64,000 nucleotides of DNA from Nocardia camponoti. Lineage in GTDB: Bacteria > Actinomycetota > Actinomycetes > Mycobacteriales > Mycobacteriaceae. The notes below the pieces were generated by a model, which was not told the origin of the DNA, did not search any database, and saw only the letters and a list, made by a program, of their open reading frames with translations. This document shows, piece by piece, positions 1 through 6,841 of the stretch (the first letter of the stretch is position 1; each line of letters begins with the position of its first letter). The stretch covers positions 496,001 to 560,000 of the forward strand of contig NZ_BMMW01000002.1 of assembly GCF_014646135.1 (NCBI RefSeq), given 5' to 3'. A program made the position numbers and the translations under genes.

Positions 1-292
1 GTGGGAGCAAGCCCAGCGTCGTTGCCCCAACGGTCACCGAAACCTGGTGTGCGGCAAGCCAACTCGCGGCGATCGCGCCCGGAGCATTGGTGAGGTCGGT
101 GCCGCTGGTGAGCATCACGACCAAGACAACCGCGATAGTCGCGGTGAGGCTGAGCAGGGTGGGCCGAACCGCGACAAGCAGCAGCGAACGTGCCAAATCC
201 GGTGGCGGCGAAAGCTTATTGATGCGTGCGCCTAGCGGAACCGTCGCTTCGCGGGGTACGCGTTCGCGAACGGGGGCGTTACGGGAGCTCAT
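1..292 (-). CDS. PerM-like integral membrane protein (DUF6350), N-terminal part only
   Basis: The frame opens with ATG at 290-292 and runs off the left edge, so only about 97 N-terminal residues are visible. A polar Arg/Pro-rich head of about 30 residues is followed by a hydrophobic helix (around LSLTATIAVVLVVML) and then a GAIAASWLAAHQV stretch, which resembles the start of mycobacterial Rv0955 (PerM, DUF6350). In mycobacteria PerM is a polytopic membrane protein linked to divisome stability and persistence; that role is family knowledge. The neighbours match: DUF5336 and sucCD lie upstream on the same strand, as in M. tuberculosis. A strong hairpin at 339-379 separates it from the upstream gene, so it probably has its own promoter or depends on read-through. 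Confidence 0.75.
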   Translation of the reverse strand, partial: MSSRNAPVRERVPREATVPLGARINKLSPPPDLARSLLLVAVRPTLLSLTATIAVVLVVMLTSGTDLTNAPGAIAASWLAAHQVSVTVGATTLGLLP

Positions 293-338
293 GACGATTC
301 AGCGTGGCAGCTTCCCCGGCGTGCGCTCCGCAGGCGCG

Positions 339-379
339 CCGCGAGCCCACCGACGGGTGACCCGTCGATGGGCTCGCGG
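339..379 (-). terminator. Strong two-part hairpin after the DUF5336 gene
   Basis: An 11-bp outer stem (339-349 with 369-379) encloses a perfect 7-bp inner stem (351-357 with 361-367), a 3-base loop and a single mismatch (C350/A368). It lies 35 bases past the DUF5336 stop, on the downstream side. There is no U-tract, as is usual for high-GC actinobacterial terminators. Confidence 0.7.
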
Positions 380-413
380 GGCAGCTCACGCATGCGCGGT
401 GACCGTCGATCGA

Positions 414-1493
414 TTACTTCTTGTCGTCAGACGGGCGGAACGCCGTTGTCGCGTCGGCAGCCGGGTCGGCGGCCTGCTCGCCACCGAACGGCTGAGCGGG
501 CGCGGCAGGAGCGCCAGGTGCTGCGGGCGCGGACTGACCGCCGTAGGGCGAACCGCCGTAGGACTGACCCGACTGCTGACCGGCCTGCGAACCACCGAAG
601 TGCTGCGTCGCGCTCTCATCGGGACGCGGCTGCTGCTGCGGCGAACCATAGGGCGAACCCTGCTGCGGGTAACCGGCTTGCGGGTACCCAGCCTGCGGGC
701 CGGGCTGACCGTAACCGGCCTGCTGACCCGGCTGGCCTGGCTGACCGTACTGCTGACCTGGCTGGGCCGGTGCCGACTGGCCGTACGGCGACTGCGTCGG
801 GTACTGACCGCCGGTCGACGAACCGCCGAAGCCCTGCTGCCCGTAACCCTGCTGTCCGGGCTGACCGTACTGCTGACCCGGCTGGCCGTAACCCTGCTGA
901 CCCTGCTGGTAGCCCGGGTAGCCACCCGACTGCTGCTGCGGCGCTGCGGGTTTCGGCGCAGGCGCCTTGATGATGCCGAGCTTGAACAGCAATCCAACGA
1001 TCGCGGCGACGGCGGTGAGCAGCGAGAAGAAGATGCCAAGGTAGGCACCGAACTTCAGCACTGCCTCGTCATTGACAAGGAACGCGACAACGAGCAGGCC
1101 AATGAAGCCCGCGACCGCGGTAGCCGCGGCAGCGCCGAGCAGTTCCTGCTTGGGCAGCAACGAAACCGCCGCGAAAAGCCCGGCTAGCAGCACGATGATC
1201 AGCGTCGCCGAACCACCGGTTTCGAACAGGTTGAACGTCTTGTCGCTGGTGACCGTGGTCGCACCGATGGTGACCGGCTCTACGCCCCAGAACGGCGCGA
1301 AGCCGAGCAGGAAGGTGAGCAGTGCGAGGCCAGCGGTGGCCGCGGTGAGGATGAACGGGAGTCCTTTGAACCCACCGTCATTCGCATCGGGCGTGGAGAC
1401 GCCACCGGTCGCGGAGGCACCTGGCGTGGGTGCGGCAGGCGCTTGGGGTGCGGCGGGTGCGTTATACCCGGAGCCCCCGGTCGGGTAGGACAT
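414..1493 (-). CDS. DUF5336 membrane protein with Tyr/Gly/Gln/Pro-rich tail (Rv0954-like)
   Basis: A 359-residue protein. Residues about 1-45 are polar and Ala/Pro/Gly-rich, about 46-175 form four hydrophobic helices, and about 185-330 are a low-complexity tail built from GYGQPGQQ-like units, ending in a short acidic/basic end (PSDDKK). This is the layout of the mycobacterial 34-kDa antigen family (DUF5336), reported at the cell pole and septum. The start is supported by AAGGAG seven bases upstream. Two exact DnaA-box sequences lie 88-114 bases upstream of the start. The gene follows sucD on the same strand but is separated from it by a strong terminator hairpin, so it is probably transcribed independently. 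Exact function is unknown. Confidence 0.8.
   Translation of the reverse strand: MSYPTGGSGYNAPAAPQAPAAPTPGASATGGVSTPDANDGGFKGLPFILTAATAGLALLTFLLGFAPFWGVEPVTIGATTVTSDKTFNLFETGGSATLIIVLLAGLFAAVSLLPKQELLGAAAATAVAGFIGLLVVAFLVNDEAVLKFGAYLGIFFSLLTAVAAIVGLLFKLGIIKAPAPKPAAPQQQSGGYPGYQQGQQGYGQPGQQYGQPGQQGYGQQGFGGSSTGGQYPTQSPYGQSAPAQPGQQYGQPGQPGQQAGYGQPGPQAGYPQAGYPQQGSPYGSPQQQPRPDESATQHFGGSQAGQQSGQSYGGSPYGGQSAPAAPGAPAAPAQPFGGEQAADPAADATTAFRPSDDKK
626..932. repeat. Imperfect short tandem repeats encoding the YGQP-rich tail
   Basis: Units like ctgctgacccggctggcc and ccgtaaccctgctg recur with variation inside the DUF5336 gene. They encode repeating Gln-Tyr-Gly-Gln-Pro-Gly motifs on the minus strand. Such a tract can change length by slippage or recombination. 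Confidence 0.7.
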
Positions 1494-1580
1494 GTCGTCG
1501 TCTCCTTGTCGAGTCGTGCGCTGTTCCGTCCCTGACGCTACTGCACACGACGAGGGTAGGCATCACTCACTGAGCCAGCC

Positions 1581-1607
1581 TGTGGATAACTTTGCGCCTG
1601 TGGATAA
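1581..1607 (-). promoter_or_regulatory. Two exact DnaA boxes in the same orientation
   Basis: TGTGGATAA occurs at 1581-1589 and again at 1599-1607 on the plus strand, so both read TTATCCACA on the minus strand, the canonical 9-mer DnaA box. They are 18 bases apart start to start, in the intergenic region upstream of the DUF5336 gene. Protein binding is inferred from the sequence only. Confidence 0.55.
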
Positions 1608-1611
1608 CTGG

Positions 1612-1651
1612 CGAAGGCCGCCGAGGGGAGTATTCCCTGCGGCGGCCTTCG
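1612..1651 (-). terminator. Terminator hairpin of the sucCD operon
   Basis: A perfect 12-bp stem (1612-1623 with 1640-1651) is extended inside by AGGG/CCCT pairing. It starts 14 bases past the sucD stop codon. The position and stability fit an intrinsic terminator for sucC-sucD. Confidence 0.8.
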
Positions 1652-1665
1652 ACAATCACTGAGGA

Positions 1666-2583
1666 TCACGCAGAGGCGATAGACGCCTTCTCCAGAATCT
1701 CGCGAGCGAGCGCGGCGGTGGCCGACGGCGTCTTGCCGACCTTCACGCCAGCGGCCTCAAGCGCTTCCTGCTTGGCCTGCGCGGTACCGCCGCCGGAGGA
1801 GACGATCGCGCCAGCGTGGCCCATCGTCTTGCCTTCGGGCGCGGTGAAACCGGCGACGTAGCCGACGACCGGCTTCGTCACGTGCTCCTTGATGTAGGCC
1901 GCGGCGCGCTCTTCGGCGTCGCCACCGATCTCGCCAATCATGACGATGATCTTGGTCTCGGGATCCTTCTCGAACGCCTCGATGGCGTCGATGTGGGTGG
2001 TGCCGATGACCGGGTCGCCGCCGATGCCGATCGCGGTCGAGAAACCGAAATCGCGCAGCTCGTACATCATCTGGTAGGTCAGGGTGCCCGACTTCGAGAC
2101 CAGACCGATCGGGCCCTTGCCGGTGATGTTGTTCGGCGTGATGCCGACAAGCGCCTCACCCGGGGTGATGATGCCGGGGCAGTTCGGGCCGATGATGCGG
2201 GTCTTCTCACCCTTATCGACGTTGTAGGCCCACGCGAACGCGGAGTCCTGCACCGGGATGCCCTCGGTGATCACGACGAGCAGCGGGATCTCGGCATCGA
2301 TGGCCTCGATGATGGCGTCCTTGGAGAACGCGGGCGGCACGAACGCGATCGAGGTGTCGGCACCGGTCTTCTCCATCGCCTCAGCGACAGTGGCGAAAAC
2401 GGGCAGCTCGATGTCGTTGCCATTGGCGTCGACATGCTTGACCGTGGTTCCGGCCTTGCGCGCGTTGACACCGCCGACGACGTTGGTGCCCGCCTTCAGC
2501 ATCAGCGCGGTGTGCTTGGTGCCCTCGCCGCCGGTGATGCCCTGGACGATGACCTTGTTGTCCTTGTTCAGGAAGATGGACAT
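1666..2583 (-). CDS. sucD: Succinyl-CoA synthetase (ADP-forming) alpha subunit
   Basis: 305 residues, full length for the family. It pairs with SucC in the cytoplasm and converts succinyl-CoA, ADP and phosphate to succinate, CoA and ATP in the TCA cycle. The N-terminal CoA-binding domain starts with [20 protein letters not shown]. The phosphohistidine loop is visible as [13 protein letters not shown] near residue 250. The start codon is preceded by AAGGA ten bases upstream. It lies 22 bases after sucC on the same strand and is clearly co-transcribed; the operon ends at the hairpin at 1612-1651. Confidence 0.97.
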   Translation of the reverse strand: MSIFLNKDNKVIVQGITGGEGTKHTALMLKAGTNVVGGVNARKAGTTVKHVDANGNDIELPVFATVAEAMEKTGADTSIAFVPPAFSKDAIIEAIDAEIPLLVVITEGIPVQDSAFAWAYNVDKGEKTRIIGPNCPGIITPGEALVGITPNNITGKGPIGLVSKSGTLTYQMMYELRDFGFSTAIGIGGDPVIGTTHIDAIEAFEKDPETKIIVMIGEIGGDAEERAAAYIKEHVTKPVVGYVAGFTAPEGKTMGHAGAIVSSGGGTAQAKQEALEAAGVKVGKTPSATAALAREILEKASIASA

Positions 2584-2605
2584 GTCAGTGAATTCCTTAC
2601 TCGAC

Positions 2606-3769
2606 TTAGGCGTTGGCCAGTTCGGCGGCCTTATCGGCGCCTTCGTCCATGGTCTGAGCCAGCGTCACCAGGGGGTGGTTGGCCTCGGCGAGGATGCGAC
2701 GACCCTCTTCGACGTTGTTGCCGTCCAGGCGGACGACCAGCGGCTTGGTCGCGGCGTCGCCGAGCACCTCAAGCGCGCCGACGATGCCGTTAGCGACCGC
2801 GTCGCACGCGGTGATGCCACCGAAGACGTTCACGAACACGCTCTTGACCTGCGAGTCACCAAGGATGACGTCGAGGCCAGCGGCCATCACGGCCGCCGAA
2901 GCGCCGCCGCCGATGTCGAGGAAGTTGGCGGGCTTCACGCCGCCGTGGTTCTCACCGGCGTAGGCGACAACGTCGAGGGTCGACATGACAAGGCCAGCGC
3001 CGTTGCCGATGATGCCGACCTCGCCGTCGAGCTTCACGTAGTTGAGGTCGTTTTCCTTGGCCTTGAGCTCAAGCGGGTCGGTGGCGTCGACATCCGCGAA
3101 CTCAAGGTGGCCGGGCTGACGGAACTCGGCGTTCTCGTCGAGGGTGACCTTGCCATCGAGGGCGAGGATTTCGTCGCCGGGGGTGCGCACCAGCGGGTTG
3201 ACCTCAACCAGGGTGGTGTCTTCCTTGGTGAAGACCTCCCACAGCTTCTGAATCGTCACGGCAGCGGCGTCGAGCACCTCGGCGGGCAGGTGGCCAGCTT
3301 CGGCGATCTCACGCGCGAAGGCCAGGTCGACACCCTTGACGGCGTCGACGGGAATCTTCGCGAGGCGCTCGGGGGTCTTCTCGGCGACCTCTTCGATTTC
3401 CATGCCGCCCTCGACCGAACACATGGCCAGGTAGGTGCGGTTGGAGCGATCGAGCAGGAAGGAGATGTAGTACTCCTCGGCGATGTCCTTCGCCTCGGCG
3501 ACAAGCAGCTTCTTGACGATGTGGCCCTTGATGTCGAGGCCAAGGATGTTCTGCGCGTGGGTGAACGCGTCTTCGGGGGTGGCCGCGTACTTGACGCCGC
3601 CAGCCTTGCCACGGCCGCCAACCTTGACCTGCGCCTTAACCATCACGGGCTTGCCGATTTCCTCGGCAATCGCGCGCGCTTCTTCGGCCGTGTCGCAAAC
3701 ACGACCCTCGGACGAAGGCACTCCGTGCTTAACGAAGAGCTCCTTCGCCTGGTATTCGAAGAGATCCAT
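2606..3769 (-). CDS. sucC: Succinyl-CoA synthetase (ADP-forming) beta subunit
   Basis: 387 residues from the start chosen here ([12 protein letters not shown]), the usual length and N-terminus for SucC. The frame is open 11 codons further upstream, but the 3769 ATG has a GGTGAG Shine-Dalgarno at the right distance and matches the family start. It has an N-terminal ATP-grasp domain ([14 protein letters not shown] near residue 45; [15 protein letters not shown] region) and a C-terminal CoA-ligase domain with the GGAS and NIFGGI-type loop ([11 protein letters not shown]). It is the first gene of sucCD. Upstream is a 489-base divergent control region shared with the M23 peptidase gene. A CGTTGC-GATA-GCAACG hairpin (3789-3804) sits in its probable leader. 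Confidence 0.97.
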   Translation of the reverse strand: MDLFEYQAKELFVKHGVPSSEGRVCDTAEEARAIAEEIGKPVMVKAQVKVGGRGKAGGVKYAATPEDAFTHAQNILGLDIKGHIVKKLLVAEAKDIAEEYYISFLLDRSNRTYLAMCSVEGGMEIEEVAEKTPERLAKIPVDAVKGVDLAFAREIAEAGHLPAEVLDAAAVTIQKLWEVFTKEDTTLVEVNPLVRTPGDEILALDGKVTLDENAEFRQPGHLEFADVDATDPLELKAKENDLNYVKLDGEVGIIGNGAGLVMSTLDVVAYAGENHGGVKPANFLDIGGGASAAVMAAGLDVILGDSQVKSVFVNVFGGITACDAVANGIVGALEVLGDAATKPLVVRLDGNNVEEGRRILAEANHPLVTLAQTMDEGADKAAELANA

Positions 3770-4110
3770 GTACTCACCGTCTCGTCTGCGTTGCGATAGC
3801 AACGTCTTTTATGTAGGCCCGGCACGCCGTAGCGACTGCTTGCGGGTCGCTCGTGATGGTCAGCTTGCGGGTCGGTGCGGACTTTAACCAGTCACGGGGA
3901 GGGACAATCGACCACATTCATCCTAAGTGGCGCAGGTCACGACGGGTTGGGCGAGGTCGGCAAAACCGCTGGAAAACGCTACTGGCGAGTAGCTTTTCGC
4001 CCGTTCCAGGTAGGCGGGCAAATATCGAGGAACCTCACGATCTACTACACTTTGTCGTCGACATTCCTCACTCGCCGACATCAGCGTCAGTGAGCACTCC
4101 AGTGCGTTAC

Positions 4111-4126
4111 GGTGATGAATATCACA
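4111..4126. promoter_or_regulatory. CRP/GlxR-type operator
   Basis: GGTGATGAATATCACA matches the CRP-family palindrome TGTGA-N6-TCACA with one mismatch (first base). It lies 27 bases upstream of the -35 of the peptidase promoter and about 340 bases from the sucC start, so it could act on either gene. Confidence 0.6.
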
Positions 4127-4152
4127 CCGGACCCTGGGTTTCGGGGCAGCGC

Positions 4153-4181
4153 TTGCCTCGGTGCAATCGCTTCGTTACCGT
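4153..4181 (+). promoter_or_regulatory. Housekeeping-type promoter of the M23 peptidase gene
   Basis: TTGCCT (4153-4158) and TACCGT (4176-4181) are separated by exactly 17 bases. The predicted transcript would have a leader of about 70 bases ending in a GAGGA Shine-Dalgarno before the TTG start. Confidence 0.55.
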
Positions 4182-4258
4182 CATGAGGTCGAAGTCACAA
4201 CCAGGTCACGACAACCCGGCTACGACTGGCACGTCAGGACTGAGGAGGACGACAAGTT

Positions 4259-5236
4259 TTGAGGCACGTCAGCACTGGCACGTATCCGCAGGGCAGTCGG
4301 GTCCCGGTCGCCGAATCACCCAATACCTGGTCTGATCAGGAAAATAGCTGGTCCGATGGCGGCGCGTGGACGCCCGCCGAAGACGAGTGGACCGCCGACG
4401 AGACCTTCGAAGAAGTCGACGAGTACGAGTCTTACGCTCCCGCTTGGGCACAGCCCAATTCCACGCATTCGGCCCCCACTTCGCGTCGCGCCGAACGTCG
4501 CGGTGGTGCGCACCGCGTTCCCGCTCCCCCCGCCGCCCTCAAGGGTCGCGCCGCCGTTTTCGCCGTCGCCGCTGGCGCGGTTGTCGCGGCAGGCCAGGCA
4601 GCAGTGGCCGACGCGGAAAGCGCAACGCACGGCGTTGATTACGAAGCCGCTGGTCAGATTCACGAGATCGCGGCGCAGTCAATGAACACGGCCGATGCCG
4701 CGGCAGCCGCTTCCGGCGGTGCTTCGGTACTCGAAGCCACCGCCATCGCCGACAAGAACCATTTCGACGACATCCTCGCCAAGGGTGCCAAGTACGCCGA
4801 GGAACTGGCCGAGCAAGAGTCGGCCAAGCTGCGCCCGCTTTTCGCGAAGTTCACCTCGGGCAGCTACACCTCGGGCTTCGGAGCCCGGTGGGGCGTCCAG
4901 CATTTGGGCATCGACGTCGCCGGTCCGATCGGCACCCCCATCTACGCCGTTGCCGATGGCACGATCGTCGAGGCCGGTCCCGCATCCGGTTTCGGCATGT
5001 GGGTGCGTGTGCTGCACGACGACGGCACCATCACCATCTACGGCCACATCGACACCGCAACCGTCTCGCAGGGCCAGCGCGTGCTCGCGGGCGACCAGAT
5101 CGCGACGATGGGCAACCGCGGCTTCTCCACCGGCCCACACGTGCATTTCGAAGTGTGGCTCAACGGTTCCGACAAGATCGACCCGGTACCGTGGCTCGCC
5201 ACCCGTGGCATCAGCCTCGGCGCCCAGCGCGACTGA
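4259..5236 (+). CDS. M23-family (LytM) peptidoglycan endopeptidase, membrane-anchored
   Basis: 325 residues, starting at TTG after a strong GAGGA six to ten bases upstream. A polar acidic N-terminus is followed by one hydrophobic segment (about residues 95-118, AAVFAVAAGAVVAAGQAAVA), so the enzyme is probably anchored or exported to the cell wall. The C-terminal M23 domain has the zinc motif HLGID near residue 216 and the second motif HVHFE near residue 294, plus YGHI, so the catalytic set looks intact. It corresponds to mycobacterial Rv0950c. It is divergent from sucCD, with a CRP-like operator and a promoter in between. The substrate bond in peptidoglycan cannot be told from sequence. Confidence 0.9.
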   Translation: MRHVSTGTYPQGSRVPVAESPNTWSDQENSWSDGGAWTPAEDEWTADETFEEVDEYESYAPAWAQPNSTHSAPTSRRAERRGGAHRVPAPPAALKGRAAVFAVAAGAVVAAGQAAVADAESATHGVDYEAAGQIHEIAAQSMNTADAAAAASGGASVLEATAIADKNHFDDILAKGAKYAEELAEQESAKLRPLFAKFTSGSYTSGFGARWGVQHLGIDVAGPIGTPIYAVADGTIVEAGPASGFGMWVRVLHDDGTITIYGHIDTATVSQGQRVLAGDQIATMGNRGFSTGPHVHFEVWLNGSDKIDPVPWLATRGISLGAQRD

Positions 5237-5314
5237 TTCGCTCCCCCGATCCACCGGCATCAACGTGGCCTAACCCACCTTTCGGGCAGCCTTTTGCCGG
5301 GCTAGCGTCAAGCC

Positions 5315-6703
5315 ATGGCCGGTACAACGAAGTACACGCAGTTCATCGCTCTCCCGCCGGAATCGGTGTGGCCGGTGCTTGCCGATCTCACCCGCTTGCC
5401 GGAATGGAACCCTGGCGTCACCTCTGTGCGGATGCATTCCCCTGTCGCGCTCGGCGCAAAGGGCGACTACCTCCCAAACGACACGATCACGTCGAAAATT
5501 CATGCGCGTCTTGCTGATTCGTTCACTGTCACCGCGTTCACGCCAAACTACGAACTGGCGATCGCCGCGCCCGAGCCTGCCGGTGCGATGACGCTCGCCT
5601 GGCGCCTGGTGGCCCGTGACGGTGGCACCGAGCTGAGCCAGGAGCTGCGGTTCAGCGGCCCGTCAGCTGGCGTCGCACGCCAGGTTGTCGCGAAGTACTT
5701 CGAAGCTGGCGCGCGCGTAGCGTTTTCCCGTCTCGCCCGACTCGCCGGACTTGTGCCCGCTAACGACGCACTCAGCGTTGTGGTCGCGGGCGGCAGTGGG
5801 GCGCTTGGGCAGCAGGTCGCCGCCGACCTGGTGTGTCGTGGTCAGCGGGTCACCTTGCTTACTCGCGGCGTGAACGCGAAAGTGCCGTTTCGGCAAGTGC
5901 TTTGGGATGGGCGGTCGGTTGGGGCGTGGGCCAGTGAGTTGCGTGAACCCGGGCGGATTGCCGTCATTAATCTCGCTGGCAAGCTCGTTGATTGTCGGCC
6001 AACCGAGCGCAATATTGCTGAATTGCGAAGCAGCCGCGTGGATTCGACTGCCGCATTGGTTGCTGCCGCGCGCGAGCGCGCGACGCCGGTCGACTACTGG
6101 ATTCAAGCGAGCACCACCGCGATTTGGTCCGACGCGGGCGAAACTCGTTGTACCGAAAGCACTCCCCTGCCTGTCGGCGATGCCGCACTGCCACAGATGA
6201 CCGGTGTTGCCGCACCTTGGGAAGAGGCGTTCGACCCGTCGGTCGCGAAGCATTCGACCGTGCTGCGCACGTCGATCGTGCTCGATCCCGAATCGCCCGC
6301 GCTGCGTCGACTCGTCGGGCTCACCAAGGGCGGGCTCGGTGGGCGCGTCGGGCCGGGCGACCAGTGGTTCAGCTGGATTCACCTCGACGATTGGCTCGCG
6401 ATCGTGCGCGCGGCGCTTGGCCTCGACCCCGAAGTGAGCCTGCCGGACGGAATCCTGGTCGCCGCCACCGACTTTCCGGTGCGCAACACTGAGCTGATGG
6501 CCACTCTGCGTCGCCTGCTGCACCGCCCGCCCGCGTTGCCCACCCCGAAAGCGCTGCTGAAGGTGGGCGCGGTGGCGTTACGAACCGACGCCGCGCTGGG
6601 CCTGACCGGCCGTCACGCAACATCGGAAGTGCTGCCCAACGCGGGCTTCACGTTCAAGTACCCGACCCTCGACGAAGCCTTGACCGACTTGCTTCCGCAC
6701 TAG
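5315..6703 (+). CDS. SRPBCC domain fused to TIGR01777-type SDR epimerase
   Basis: 462 residues. Residues about 1-145 look like a START/polyketide-cyclase (SRPBCC) domain (FIALPPESVWPVLADLTRLPEWNPGV). Residues about 150-460 are an extended SDR of the YfcH/TIGR01777 family: the Rossmann motif is GGSGALGQQVAADL, and the C-terminal DUF1731 signature is VLPNAGFTFKYPTLDEALTDLL. Both domains are known in this order in actinobacteria. The substrate is unknown. A TAGCGT box ends seven bases before the ATG and there is no clear Shine-Dalgarno. The 3' end is duplicated in the following intergenic region (6671-6841). It is convergent with pcrA. Confidence 0.85.
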   Translation: MAGTTKYTQFIALPPESVWPVLADLTRLPEWNPGVTSVRMHSPVALGAKGDYLPNDTITSKIHARLADSFTVTAFTPNYELAIAAPEPAGAMTLAWRLVARDGGTELSQELRFSGPSAGVARQVVAKYFEAGARVAFSRLARLAGLVPANDALSVVVAGGSGALGQQVAADLVCRGQRVTLLTRGVNAKVPFRQVLWDGRSVGAWASELREPGRIAVINLAGKLVDCRPTERNIAELRSSRVDSTAALVAAARERATPVDYWIQASTTAIWSDAGETRCTESTPLPVGDAALPQMTGVAAPWEEAFDPSVAKHSTVLRTSIVLDPESPALRRLVGLTKGGLGGRVGPGDQWFSWIHLDDWLAIVRAALGLDPEVSLPDGILVAATDFPVRNTELMATLRRLLHRPPALPTPKALLKVGAVALRTDAALGLTGRHATSEVLPNAGFTFKYPTLDEALTDLLPH

Positions 6704-6841
6704 CGCGACGCCCGGCCGCCCGGGGACGATCGTCGGCTTCGACGCCTACAACTACGAAGCCTTAGCCGACTTGCTTCCGCACTAGCGCGACGCCGACGAC
6801 CACTCCAGGGACGATCGTCGGCGTCGCCGCCTACAACTTCA
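6671..6841. repeat. Imperfect tandem duplication of about 85 bases covering the 3' ends of two convergent genes
   Basis: Copy 1 (6671-6754) holds the last codons and stop of the SDR gene, then gacgatcgtcggc and cgcctacaact. Copy 2 (6754-6841) repeats the same order: gaagcctt, gccgacttgcttccgcac followed by TAG, gcgcgacgcc, gacgatcgtcggc, cgcctacaact. Its last part is the real end of pcrA on the minus strand. The offset is 82 bases at the left and 85 at the right, so there is a small indel. Confidence 0.85.
6788..6826. terminator. Bidirectional terminator between the SDR gene and pcrA
   Basis: A perfect 12-bp stem (6788-6799 with 6815-6826) with a 15-base loop, directly between convergent stops. 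It belongs to copy 2 of the local duplication; in copy 1 the left arm no longer matches. Confidence 0.75.

Larger units (their letters stand above)
3770..4258. promoter_or_regulatory. Divergent control region between sucC and the M23 peptidase gene
   Basis: This 489-base stretch has no credible gene; the open frames in it are short and match nothing I recognise. It holds a CRP-like site (4111-4126), a good promoter for the rightward gene (4153-4181), a possible minus-strand -10 for sucC (3881-3886, reading TAAAGT) and a 6-bp hairpin in the sucC leader (3789-3804). I looked for c-di-AMP (ydaO) riboswitch motifs, often found before cell-wall peptidase genes in actinobacteria, and saw none. Confidence 0.6.

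Noticed and set aside
87-1187. 366-codon plus-strand frame over the DUF5336 gene
   Set aside because: It is the complement of a gene with clear family features, codes for a low-complexity Arg/Leu/Thr protein and has no Shine-Dalgarno.
3770-4258. c-di-AMP (ydaO) riboswitch before the M23 peptidase gene
   Set aside because: None of the conserved ydaO segments could be found in the leader or upstream region.
5663-6523. 286-codon minus-strand frame inside the SDR gene
   Set aside because: Antisense to a well-supported enzyme; no recognisable domain.
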